DNA from: CBDHFQ01 sp965262565 | GTDB lineage: Bacteria > Bacteroidota > Bacteroidia > J057 | DNA length: 64,000 nt | Direction: 5' to 3' | NCBI GenBank assembly: GCA_965262565.1 | Contig: CBDHFQ010000004.1 | Span: 1-64,000 of the forward strand | Part shown: positions 26,450-35,409 of the stretch, piece after piece | How positions within the stretch are numbered: position 1 is the first letter of the stretch | Layout of the letters: each line of letters starts with the position of its first letter | The notes under the pieces: generated by a model | The model's database searches: none | Seen by the model: only the letters and a program-made list of their open reading frames with translations | What the model was told of the DNA's origin: nothing | Translations under genes and position numbers: made by a program

Positions 26450-27730
26450 GTGAAAAATCAATTCTTAGCGTCAATTTATACAGCAGCCGTTCAATTATTA
26501 GGAAATTCTCTGAAATTTTTGAGTCTTTTTCATTCAAAAGCTAAGAAATGGACAGTGGGTAGAAAAAATTGGGACAATGAATTAATTACTGCCCTGCAAG
26601 ATCATAGAGAAAGACCATTAATTTGGTTCCATTGTGCTTCTTTAGGAGAATTTGAACAAGGTCGCAATCTCATAGACGCAATAAAAATACAAAATTCATC
26701 TTTGTTTATCCTTATAACTTTTTTTTCTCCCTCAGGATATGAGGTGAGAAAAAATTATAAAATGGCCGATTTTGTAGCCTACCTTCCTTTAGATACACCT
26801 GACAATGCACAACAACTTTTATCCATTATTAAGCCTACATTTGTTTGTTTTGTCAGATACGATTTGTGGTTGAATATATTAGCTGCTATTAGAGAAAAAG
26901 GAATCCCCATAATATTAATTTCAGCCAGAATGGATCAATCCAGTGCCTTTTTATCCTCTGTGTTATCCCCACTTTACATAGAAGCATTAAACGGATTGAC
27001 AGCCATTTTTACGCAGAATCATAGTACCGCAGCGATATTATCTAAACATTGTAATAAAGTTGAAATTATAGAAAGCTCAGATACTAGATACGACAGGGTG
27101 AGCAGTAACCGCATCCAATTTCAATCCATGGGTAATATTGCCGAGTTTAAAAGGAATAGGCTGTGCTTGATAGCAGGGAGCTCCTGGCCTAAAGGAGAAC
27201 AAATGTTATTACGAGCTTTTGAAGAGTTGAGCAACTCCTATAATTATTGTATGATTATCGCACCCCATGAAATAGATGATAAACGAATCTCAAAATGGGA
27301 GAAAAAATATCCAGACCTTTCAATAAGGTATTCCCGTATTGAACAGTTGAATGATAAGCATCGAATATTATGGATAGACAATATCGGTATGTTATCCAGG
27401 CTATATTATTATGCAGATGTATCGTATATCGGTGGAGCATGGGGGAAGGGATTGCACAATATTTTAGAACCTACTGTGTTTGGAGTTCCTGTCATTTTGG
27501 GTCCTAACTATCAAAAGTTTCCGGAAGCTATCGACTTATTAAATGCAGGAGGAGCTTTCTCTGTATCCAACTATCAAGAATTCTTAAAGACCTTGGATCA
27601 TCTTCTAGGCGACCCAACCCTAAGAAATGCCGTTAAAAGAACTAACATAGCCTTTATCCAAAGTAGAACAGGTGCTACAGAGCAAATCCTCTCCTGGTGT
27701 AATGAGCTAGATATTTTTTCCGAGGTTTAA
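26450..27730 (+). CDS. waaA: 3-deoxy-D-manno-octulosonic acid (Kdo) transferase
   Basis: The 426-residue protein starts at a GTG and has an N-terminal hydrophobic anchor. WaaA landmarks follow: WFHCASLGEFEQG with the catalytic Glu, FFSPSGYEVRKNY, YLPLDTPDNAQQLL, FVRYDLWLNIL, and in the C-domain AGSSWPKGEQ, APHEIDD and YIGGAWGKGLHNILEP. WaaA adds Kdo to lipid A precursor at the inner membrane, linking core to lipid A. The YDLW segment replaces the more usual SELW/YELW. It is monocistronic or leads a short unit with the next small gene. Confidence 0.95.
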   Translation: MKNQFLASIYTAAVQLLGNSLKFLSLFHSKAKKWTVGRKNWDNELITALQDHRERPLIWFHCASLGEFEQGRNLIDAIKIQNSSLFILITFFSPSGYEVRKNYKMADFVAYLPLDTPDNAQQLLSIIKPTFVCFVRYDLWLNILAAIREKGIPIILISARMDQSSAFLSSVLSPLYIEALNGLTAIFTQNHSTAAILSKHCNKVEIIESSDTRYDRVSSNRIQFQSMGNIAEFKRNRLCLIAGSSWPKGEQMLLRAFEELSNSYNYCMIIAPHEIDDKRISKWEKKYPDLSIRYSRIEQLNDKHRILWIDNIGMLSRLYYYADVSYIGGAWGKGLHNILEPTVFGVPVILGPNYQKFPEAIDLLNAGGAFSVSNYQEFLKTLDHLLGDPTLRNAVKRTNIAFIQSRTGATEQILSWCNELDIFSEV

Positions 27731-27768
27731 ATTTGATCTCACTTTGTAGATTCCTTATATTCTAAATT

Positions 27769-28134
27769 ATGAAAAGATTAGGTTTCCTGTTAATGTTTCT
27801 GATGATAGTCATATTCATGACATCCATGAGATTTTCTTCTGAAAAGTCTTCAACTTTTAAGGATAATCCGAGATTAACTATGGGAGATATTATTGTTTAT
27901 GATCAACATGTAGAGATACCGTATGAAATTAATTTTGGTGGATTTGTCGAGTTACACCTGTACAATGATAAAAGAGAAAAGATATGGGTTAAGAGGATAG
28001 TAAATGACCAAATGGGAGAATATGTGTTGAGAATTGCAAGAAAACCTCTTGAGAACGACAAGAGATACTCTTTTGAATTGAAATATAAAGGCAGGGATTA
28101 TTATGGATCCTTTACCAATAAGAAAAAGGAGTAA
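27769..28134 (+). CDS. Small exported protein of unknown function (121 aa)
   Basis: An N-terminal hydrophobic stretch (about residues 5-22) could be a signal peptide or anchor. The remaining 90 residues look like a single small beta-sandwich: VEIPYEINFGGFVELHLYN, KIWVKRIVND and ELKYKGRDYYGSF suggest the strand-turn rhythm of FlgD-Ig or Por-type Ig-like modules. I do not recognise a defined family. It sits between waaA and ilvE with 38 and 31 bases to its neighbours, so it is probably cotranscribed with them. Confidence 0.65.
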   Translation: MKRLGFLLMFLMIVIFMTSMRFSSEKSSTFKDNPRLTMGDIIVYDQHVEIPYEINFGGFVELHLYNDKREKIWVKRIVNDQMGEYVLRIARKPLENDKRYSFELKYKGRDYYGSFTNKKKE

Positions 28135-28165
28135 TTGTATGATTTTCGGATAATTATAATATTAT

Positions 28166-29242
28166 ATGAATACCATTATAAATAGCGGTCAAATTAAGGT
28201 AACTACCACAGATCAATCCAGACTACCAGAACTGGATTTCCACAACATACCCTTTGGAAGGGTATTTAGTGATCACATGTTAACAGCGAATTTCGAGAAT
28301 GGACAATGGGAAGACATCAAGATATCTCCTTACGGACCCATGTTGTTTCAACCCAGTCTGATGGCACTTCATTATGGACAATCCATTTTTGAAGGATTAA
28401 AAGCCTTTAAAGGTCAAGATGGTCAGATTAGGATTTTTCGGCCGGACGCTAATCATCGAAGGATGAATCGATCTGCCAGGCGGATGGCTATGCCTCCTAT
28501 CCCTGAGTCTGTGTTTATGGATGGAATTAAAGAATTGCTGACCTTAGATAAAGGATGGGTACCTTCTGAAGAAATTGGATCGCTTTATATCAGACCTGTC
28601 TATTTTGCTACAGATGAGTTTATTGGAGTTCACGCTTCTAACTCATACACTTTTGTCGTATTCACTTGTCCAGTGGGACCATATTATGCTCGCCCAGTAA
28701 ATCTATTAGTGGATAAAGACTTTATCCGAGCGGCCCCAGGAGGAACAGGTGCAGCCAAAACAGCTGGAAATTATGCTGCAGCTCTCCTTCCCGATAAACT
28801 GGCCAAAGAAAAGGGATATGATAACATTCTATGGTTGGATGCTAATGAGTTGCGATATGTAGAAGAATGTGGTACCATGAATGTCTTCTTTGTAATTGAT
28901 GATATAGTTATCACTCCTCCTTTAACAGGAACCATACTTCCTGGAATTACGCGCGAAAGTGTTATCCATTTACTCAAAGATCACAAGTATCAAATAGAGG
29001 AACGCCCTATTACCATAGATGAAATTGTCGCTGCACACGAACAGGGAACCCTTAAAGAATGCTTCGGAGCAGGAACTGCCGCTACTATTTCACATGTTGC
29101 TAACATCGGATATGCAGGTAGAGATATAGAATTGCCGCCTGTAGAGGTTAGAAAAATTGGTAATTGGCTCGGGGAAACGCTTCAACACATCAAAACAGGA
29201 GCGATCACTGATAAATACGGTTGGACAACTCTCATTCCTTAA
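28166..29242 (+). CDS. ilvE: Branched-chain amino acid aminotransferase
   Basis: The 358-residue product is a fold-type IV PLP enzyme of the ilvE group with the long N-terminus typical of the BCAT class II. It shows HYGQSIFEGLKAFKG, FRPDANHRRMNRSA, LYIRPVYFATDEF and GTGAAKTAGNYAAALLP. It also has WLDANELRYVEECGTMNVF and GTLKECFGAGTAATIS. It transfers amino groups between glutamate and the keto acids of Leu, Ile and Val. No other ilv or leu genes are present in the window, so it is a scattered locus. Confidence 0.95.
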   Translation: MNTIINSGQIKVTTTDQSRLPELDFHNIPFGRVFSDHMLTANFENGQWEDIKISPYGPMLFQPSLMALHYGQSIFEGLKAFKGQDGQIRIFRPDANHRRMNRSARRMAMPPIPESVFMDGIKELLTLDKGWVPSEEIGSLYIRPVYFATDEFIGVHASNSYTFVVFTCPVGPYYARPVNLLVDKDFIRAAPGGTGAAKTAGNYAAALLPDKLAKEKGYDNILWLDANELRYVEECGTMNVFFVIDDIVITPPLTGTILPGITRESVIHLLKDHKYQIEERPITIDEIVAAHEQGTLKECFGAGTAATISHVANIGYAGRDIELPPVEVRKIGNWLGETLQHIKTGAITDKYGWTTLIP

Positions 29243-29281
29243 TCTTCGGAAATATATTTTTAGGCTAAAAATCTATAGAAA

Positions 29282-30103
29282 TTATATTAACCCAGATAAA
29301 TAATTGGCAACCAGTTTTCCCTCAGAAGGCTGGATGCCATGTACGACTATAGGTCCATTGAAAGAGCCAGCTTTAAGTTGCTGTATTAAATAATTGAATG
29401 GAATGATCCCTTTACCAGGAGCACCAAATTGGCCAACAGAAAGATAGTCTTTTGCATGAACCATTTCTAAAGAATCACCTAACATGTCAAGGCCCTCATC
29501 GATAATTGATAAAATCTTGTTTTGTGCCATATCACTCTCAATCAAATTCGCTACATCAAAAATAATTCTGAGGTGAGGAGATTTCATTTCATTTAGTAAA
29601 TCCCGGGCTTTGGAAATACTATTTACTACATTATGAATCTCTGGTTCCACACCTAATCTAATATCGTGTTCTTCTGCTATCCGAATCGCATTTTCCATGG
29701 AACTCAATAAGTCTGACCAGGATTCTATACGACCATTATCCGGATGAGCTTTCCACTTATCTGTTTCGTTTCTGGTTCCTGTACAAAGGCTGATAAAAGA
29801 TGTTCCTATAGGTAGGCAATGTTGAGCTATGATTTTGAGGCTGTGAAGTCCGCTGTTTCGAATGGTAGGATCGGGATGTATCATATTAAAGGTCGCAGAA
29901 ACACCACACATATTTAGAGGTCTTCCATCCATACTTTCTTTAATGGTGCCAATGATCTCAGGAGATATGTCTGTAGGTAGGGGGGAAAGACCTACACAGG
30001 AAAAATTGAAATGCATGCTTTGATAACCTTCATCGATTATTCGTTCTATGATAGAAGGAAAAGACTGCCCCAGATATGTTTTCGCAAATATCCCAATATT
30101 CAT
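29282..30103 (-). CDS. Sugar phosphate isomerase/epimerase-like TIM-barrel protein
   Basis: The 273-residue protein fits the xylose-isomerase-like (AP endonuclease 2) barrel: an N-terminal MNIGIFAKTY strand, CGVSATFNMIHPD, and LGVEPEIHNVVNS with a metal-ligand Glu. IIFDVANLIES and MVHAKDYLSVG follow, with further Asp/His ligands. Members isomerise or epimerise sugars or sugar acids using divalent metal. It is ten bases downstream of a Gfo/Idh/MocA oxidoreductase gene, a very common pairing in catabolism of inositol-like or uncommon sugars. The substrate is unknown. Confidence 0.85.
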   Translation of the reverse strand: MNIGIFAKTYLGQSFPSIIERIIDEGYQSMHFNFSCVGLSPLPTDISPEIIGTIKESMDGRPLNMCGVSATFNMIHPDPTIRNSGLHSLKIIAQHCLPIGTSFISLCTGTRNETDKWKAHPDNGRIESWSDLLSSMENAIRIAEEHDIRLGVEPEIHNVVNSISKARDLLNEMKSPHLRIIFDVANLIESDMAQNKILSIIDEGLDMLGDSLEMVHAKDYLSVGQFGAPGKGIIPFNYLIQQLKAGSFNGPIVVHGIQPSEGKLVANYLSGLI

Positions 30104-30113
30104 ATAGGATAGA

Positions 30114-31199
30114 TTATAAGGCTGAAAAAGACAATTTATCTAAATATATCTTTTTTTGCTTAATCACAGACTCATGGATAGCGATCATGCTCTCTACCAC
30201 ATGCTGTCCTTCATTTATGCTTGTTCCTTTAGGGGGAGCATCAGTCAAAATAACATCTGCAAAGTGCTCCAATTGCCGTCTGTAAGAAAATCCATCCGCC
30301 CCTAGAGGCTTGTAGTATTGTTGTTCAGGCTCAAAATAACAGGATACCTCACTGCTCTTGTAATACCATGGATTATAGGTTTTCGCCAGGATACTTCCAT
30401 ATTGTCCGTACATCTGAAATCCCTCATGCCAATCTAATCGAATTTTAATGGTTAAATCCAAATGCCCTACTGCGCCGTTAAGAAACTCTACACTTATGAA
30501 CCAACAAAAAATATCATATTTTTGAGTGAATTGAGCATAAACACTACCAATTCGACCTCCAAACAACACTGCCGTATCCAGAAGATGGCTTCCATGAGCC
30601 ATCATGTAATACCTTTGTAGATTCTCTTTCACATTTTTTCCTGGTTTTATCGATCGAAAGCTCTTTTCAGGTATAGGCTGAAGATTATCCGTTTCGGTAT
30701 ATCTTTGCAAATGATCTCCATACCAGGCTTTTAACGCTATAAGCTTTCCCATTCGTTCGGTTGCAAACCGATGGGCAAATTCTATTCCCGGGTCAAAACG
30801 TTTCATATGCCCTACCTGAACATGTACACGATTATCTGATACAGCTTGGTGGAGTTGTTGACACTCTTCTATGGAGTGGCTAAGCGGCTTTTCTACTAAT
30901 ACATGTTTTCCCGCTTTAACAGCTTTTAAGGTGAGAGGAATATGAAAAGGATCAGAAGTAGCTATAATTACAGCTTCTATATCAGGATCTTCCAACATTA
31001 CATCAAAGTCAGTGTAAGAAGTTATTGGATTCCATCTTCTATTCATTTTTTCCAGAAGATCTTCTGCTGCATCGCAAATACCGAACAGGATAATATTTCT
31101 AGCTTTTTTACAAGACTCAAAATGGGCGAATTGAGATATTGGACCACATCCCAAAACGCCCACTTTTAGAAGAGATTTATCATCACACATATGAATCAT
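30114..31199 (-). CDS. Gfo/Idh/MocA-family oxidoreductase
   Basis: The 361-residue protein has the Rossmann GVLGCGPISQFAH at about residues 13-25, IIATSDPFHIPLTLKAVKAG, and the conserved EKPLSHS segment with the catalytic Lys. A C-terminal alpha/beta substrate domain follows. An internal ATG at residue 4 is an alternative start. These NAD(P)-dependent enzymes oxidise cyclic sugars or polyols. Paired with the barrel protein downstream, it likely belongs to a small sugar-modifying pathway. Context gives no substrate. Confidence 0.9.
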   Translation of the reverse strand: MIHMCDDKSLLKVGVLGCGPISQFAHFESCKKARNIILFGICDAAEDLLEKMNRRWNPITSYTDFDVMLEDPDIEAVIIATSDPFHIPLTLKAVKAGKHVLVEKPLSHSIEECQQLHQAVSDNRVHVQVGHMKRFDPGIEFAHRFATERMGKLIALKAWYGDHLQRYTETDNLQPIPEKSFRSIKPGKNVKENLQRYYMMAHGSHLLDTAVLFGGRIGSVYAQFTQKYDIFCWFISVEFLNGAVGHLDLTIKIRLDWHEGFQMYGQYGSILAKTYNPWYYKSSEVSCYFEPEQQYYKPLGADGFSYRRQLEHFADVILTDAPPKGTSINEGQHVVESMIAIHESVIKQKKIYLDKLSFSAL

Positions 31200-31268
31200 T
31201 CATTTCTAAGGGTATAATAAAGAATAAAAAAACCGTTCGAAACAAATGCAGGGATGATATGACAGGTC

Positions 31269-34070
31269 TTATTGTTTTATGAATGTAGCATGGTTAGGAG
31301 CACTTTTATGATTATCCAATTCAATAAAGTAGATACCTGGACTGAAATCACTTAGATCCCAGGCAAATACACTTGTACTATTCATCTCATCTACAGTGGG
31401 GAATACCTCCTTTTTCGAAAGCAATTTCCCATCGCTTTGGTATATACTAAAGGTATGCCTGGTCGGAGAACTTGGTTGATATTGAAGTGAGATCAGATTT
31501 TTCACTGGATTAGGAGTAATGACCAGGGGATCTAAATTCAACTTGGGGATTTGAACCATTTTGATGGAACTGTGCTGGAATAGGCCACCTTCGGCAACGA
31601 AAGCAATTCTGTATAAAAGATTTCTACCCTCAAATCTTCGAGCTTCTCGATCTGTATAGCCTGTTGGAAAATCCAAACGTTTTTCTAGCTGTAGAAAGGC
31701 AATACTTTCCCATTTTTCATCATCAACTTTTCGCTGTACCTCTATGAATGGCCCGGTAGTTTCTTGTGAAAGATTCCAGTTGATGTTAACGTGATTTGAG
31801 TCCCGGTCCCAATTGGCTTCCCATGCTGACCATTCCAGTGGAAGTACTTGATCAATAAATAATTGGACCACTAAAGGAGCATCATTATTTCCATTCATTT
31901 TAGTCGCCTGATAGGTATCTCCCTCCATAGGAACCTGAGTACTATGAGAAGTGATGCCCAGTGTAATATATTCTTTCCCCAAATAAAGAGAACCTGCCGC
32001 TCTGGGATATTCATTATTCTCTCCTCCCAGCATTGTTGAGGCAATTAATTCCTTTCCGTTAGGGTCCAGTTTGGCCAGGAATACATCATACATAGATGTA
32101 TGAACTGACTGAGAGGTTGTTACTGGAAAATTGTCTGAGCGAGAAGCCCCTAGGATGTGGACAAATCCGTCGAGATCTACCTTAATGGATTTGGAAAAAT
32201 CAATATCATTTCCACCTAAATAGGTACTATACAATATATTAGATGCAGTGGCATCTAATTTCGCCACAAAAGTATCTCCGTCTCCTAACCTTGGATCAAG
32301 TCCATCACTCATTAATGAGCCTGGAGTGGTAGGAAAATCTACGGAATAAGTTACTCCTGTAACATACATATGTCCTTTTGCATCTACGTCAATTCCATAG
32401 ATTCCATCGCCACTAGTACCGCCTAAAAAGGAGGCAAATTCCGGCTCTCCTTCAAGATGATCAAATTTAATTAGAAATCCTTCCTCTGCGATTTTTCCCT
32501 CCTCATACAAAAAATCTTGTTGAATGACATTACCTACCGTAGGAAAATCATTGGAGTTGGTATTTCCGACGATATATGCAGCTCCTTGCTCATTGACAAA
32601 AATATCTTGCCCTATTTCGTAACCACTTCCTCCATAATATGTCGCATAAATAATGTCATTGCCTTCTGGATTTAATTTGCATAAGTAAGTATCCCCATTT
32701 GTTCCTGAGTTTGGCTGGAAGGCATTATCTGTTACTGGAAAGTCAGTGGAAAGGGTAAATCCAGTAAAGAATAATTCATCATTGGGACCCAATTGCATAT
32801 CGTATAAATAATCTCGATCACTCCCACCCAGGTAGGTACTAAAAATTAATTCGTCTCCTCCAGGAGCCAGACACAGAATAAAGATATCGATGAATCCATT
32901 GGATTGGTTTTGATAATTTGCTGATAAAGTGGTGGGGAAATCTTCAGAACGGGTAAATCCTCCAATAATGATATCTCCTTTGCTATTTATTTCTATGCCG
33001 TATCCCAACTCCCAATCGCTTCCCCCCAAATAGGATGCATATTTTAGTTGTTTACCATTGGGACTTAACTTCGCAACATAAAGATCAAGCCCTCCTCCAT
33101 AAACATTTTGATATACTCCAGGGGTCACGGGAAAATTATAAGATTTTGTATATCCTGTAAGATAGATGTTACCCTCATCATCTTCTTTCAGCGCCATAAG
33201 ATAATCATCGGAAGTGCTACTGTGGACAAAAGAACTCCAGTTTAAGATGACCGGATCAATAATTAATGGAATGCTTGGATCATAATAGCTTTTAATCTCA
33301 AACCCAAGTGTTTGTTTATCAATTAGGGTATACTCCACATCTATTTCCTCCCTATATTGATATACATCTTGATAGCTATAGGGGGCTGCGTCTGTGAATA
33401 TACCCCACTGCGTATGAATAATCAGTTGATTATTTGCATCGATTTCTAGGGAATCGATACCTTCATATGTCAATTGAATCGATTTCACTTCAGCTCCGGG
33501 CCTTAAAATGAAATCATATTTCAGTTCCTGATTTTCTGTGCCGTAATATCTCAGGTCGATATTTGGGTATAAGTTCGGGTAATTGAGTTGTTTAAATCTT
33601 TTGACGTTTTTATTCCAATCAGAAGATTGGTTCCCTTTAAAATAGTGAATGTTTTCTGGCCTATTTCCAACGGCTTCGGGGCGAACATGATCATTTGCAC
33701 CTTTAAACATCGTGTTCCATACTAAGGCTTCGTGTTCTACATTCACTTCTCCAAATAGGCCTATTTTCCTTCTGTATTTTTCAGGTTCATCGTGATGTTC
33801 AGTAGTGGAAGTTTCCCTTATCATGGCATAACTGATCCCTTTAGCACAAAATCTGATTTGGCTTCCAAACACTGACGACTGGAATAAAATGGAGTCTTGA
33901 AATTGACCCTGATTTTCTTCAAAAAAAATTTGACTTTTGTGAATTGCCCAAATAGAATCAGAAGGCGTATTAGTTACTTCTGTTATTTCATTGTCCTTAG
34001 CCAATGTAAAAGTGTTCACTACCAGTTCTATAATAAATAGACAGGCGGTAATTCTATACTTATTATTCAT
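31269..34070 (-). CDS. Secreted SBBP-repeat/DUF7948 protein with T9SS sorting domain
   Basis: The 933-residue protein has a signal peptide, then an N-terminal DUF7948-like domain (FFEENQGQFQDSILFQS, NIHYFKGNQSSDWNKNV). At least seven SBBP repeats follow, each with a D(F)PVTxxxxQ-like turn and a YSTYLGG/FASFLGG-type strand, spanning about residues 285-720. After a short Ig-like region it ends with a T9SS tail (PLVITPNPVKNLISLQY, GIYFIELDNHK). SBBP repeats form surface beta-propellers. The protein is probably displayed on the cell surface, and its ligand is unknown. Confidence 0.9.
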   Translation of the reverse strand: MNNKYRITACLFIIELVVNTFTLAKDNEITEVTNTPSDSIWAIHKSQIFFEENQGQFQDSILFQSSVFGSQIRFCAKGISYAMIRETSTTEHHDEPEKYRRKIGLFGEVNVEHEALVWNTMFKGANDHVRPEAVGNRPENIHYFKGNQSSDWNKNVKRFKQLNYPNLYPNIDLRYYGTENQELKYDFILRPGAEVKSIQLTYEGIDSLEIDANNQLIIHTQWGIFTDAAPYSYQDVYQYREEIDVEYTLIDKQTLGFEIKSYYDPSIPLIIDPVILNWSSFVHSSTSDDYLMALKEDDEGNIYLTGYTKSYNFPVTPGVYQNVYGGGLDLYVAKLSPNGKQLKYASYLGGSDWELGYGIEINSKGDIIIGGFTRSEDFPTTLSANYQNQSNGFIDIFILCLAPGGDELIFSTYLGGSDRDYLYDMQLGPNDELFFTGFTLSTDFPVTDNAFQPNSGTNGDTYLCKLNPEGNDIIYATYYGGSGYEIGQDIFVNEQGAAYIVGNTNSNDFPTVGNVIQQDFLYEEGKIAEEGFLIKFDHLEGEPEFASFLGGTSGDGIYGIDVDAKGHMYVTGVTYSVDFPTTPGSLMSDGLDPRLGDGDTFVAKLDATASNILYSTYLGGNDIDFSKSIKVDLDGFVHILGASRSDNFPVTTSQSVHTSMYDVFLAKLDPNGKELIASTMLGGENNEYPRAAGSLYLGKEYITLGITSHSTQVPMEGDTYQATKMNGNNDAPLVVQLFIDQVLPLEWSAWEANWDRDSNHVNINWNLSQETTGPFIEVQRKVDDEKWESIAFLQLEKRLDFPTGYTDREARRFEGRNLLYRIAFVAEGGLFQHSSIKMVQIPKLNLDPLVITPNPVKNLISLQYQPSSPTRHTFSIYQSDGKLLSKKEVFPTVDEMNSTSVFAWDLSDFSPGIYFIELDNHKSAPNHATFIKQ

Positions 34071-34569
34071 GTGTCATACTGTTTTGTGTGTAAAACAATA
34101 TGAATCTCTATAATAATTTATTTACTGAAAATTTCTGCTTGTGATATTTATTACAATGTAATAGGTTTTAGCCTTTACACCTGTATTAAAAGGTATCTGA
34201 ATAGATGTATATAAAAGATGGAACCTTATAACAATCTGGCTTTCAATCCCTAGGTCTTACTCTAAAGGAAACTTATCGAAAGTGTCCAGTCTTTCTTGCT
34301 TATGGATTAATTAAAATATTTCGTGTGATAAAACAATATTTTGCCTGTATTATTTGGCTTAAGTAAACTTAAAGGGTTTTTTCATACATAAAATGAGTGA
34401 GAATTTAGTCAGTGAGTTAAAAAGCGGAATCTGTTAAATAGGAAAAAAGTGAAAAAAGATAGAGGGATTGGTAACGTATTGCCTATTCATACCATTAAAG
34501 AGTAAACAGCAAAAACACACTTAGAATATGGTTTTTGTTATTTGTTCAGGGTAAATTATTGTTAGAGGG
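34071..34569. other. Long intergenic region, no protein gene supported
   Basis: About 500 bases between two minus-strand genes. I found no coding frame beyond a 14-codon stretch beginning ATG near 34392. It is A+T-rich and is followed by a plus-strand terminator-like hairpin at 34570, which has no annotated plus-strand gene to serve. A small plus-strand transcript is therefore possible but not shown. Confidence 0.4.
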
Positions 34570-34604
34570 GCGAGTATATTCCATCGTGGAAGTACTCGCT
34601 TTTT
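34570..34604 (+). terminator. Plus-oriented intrinsic terminator with no obvious upstream gene
   Basis: Arms GCGAGTA and TACTCGC pair perfectly, and an inner stem TTCCA/TGGAA extends the hairpin. A run of five T follows on the plus strand. The run of T overlaps the stop codon of the minus-strand acetyltransferase gene. In the minus direction no T-run follows the hairpin, so it is oriented for plus-strand transcription. Confidence 0.5.
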
Positions 34605-35247
34605 ATGTTGAGGCCTTTGCCGGATTTCCGAATACAGTACTTCCAGCACTTACATTTTTATAAACAACTGAACCTGGAGCTACTATGGCTCCTTCTTCAA
34701 TGGTAACCCCTGCTTGTATAATCGACCCCATTCCTATGATTACTTCATCTTCCACTTTCGCATTCATACCAATTTTACTTCCAGATTGTAGTGTACAATA
34801 ACTTCCAATTTCTGCATCAGCTTCTACTATGACAGAAGTTCCGAATATATTAAAATTATATACCTGGGTGTTGGTATGGATAATGGTTCCTGCATGAATA
34901 ATATTTCCCATTCCTAATTTTGCATAGGGCGATATCACATTTAGTGGATGAGTTGCATTGATGACTTTTGCAGCTACACTTTCCAATTCATCTACCAGCT
35001 CCTTTCTTTTTTCTATTTCCCTTTCTGCAATAACAATTCTGATGTGTTCTTCTGCTAATAGGGTATCGCTATCTTTATCTCCCAAAGATGCAACTACTAA
35101 AATATCATTTAATTCAGTCTGTACGAGATCGGCATCATCTGTTAGAAATCCGTATACTAATACATCAAGTTGATTCGCAATATCTAGGACCATCCTTCCT
35201 TCTGCTCCAGCCCCTACAATGAGTAAAGGAATTTTACTGTATTCCAT
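34603..35247 (-). CDS. NeuD-family sugar O-acyltransferase (left-handed beta-helix)
   Basis: The 214-residue protein has an N-terminal nucleotide-binding-like half (LLIVGAGAEGRMVLDIA) and a C-terminal hexapeptide-repeat beta-helix (ISPYAKLGMGNIIHAGTII, IGSYCTLQSGSKIG, VIIGMGSIIQAGVTIEEGA, VFGNPAK). This is the architecture of NeuD/PglD acetyltransferases, which acetylate sialic-acid-like or amino sugars in surface glycans using acetyl-CoA. No sialic-acid biosynthesis genes are adjacent, so the acceptor sugar is unknown. Confidence 0.88.
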   Translation of the reverse strand: MEYSKIPLLIVGAGAEGRMVLDIANQLDVLVYGFLTDDADLVQTELNDILVVASLGDKDSDTLLAEEHIRIVIAEREIEKRKELVDELESVAAKVINATHPLNVISPYAKLGMGNIIHAGTIIHTNTQVYNFNIFGTSVIVEADAEIGSYCTLQSGSKIGMNAKVEDEVIIGMGSIIQAGVTIEEGAIVAPGSVVYKNVSAGSTVFGNPAKAST

Positions 35248-35409
35248 AGAAGAATAAAAGTTTCGTAGTTTTTCAAAAATCGAAATTAATATCCTATTAT
35301 GTCAAAACCAATCATTATAAGCTAATACATATATGGCTCGTCGTTTTTCAGCTTTGGGTTGATGGATAGTATTAATTGAATTATTATTGTTTTTATCATT
35401 TAATCTCCT

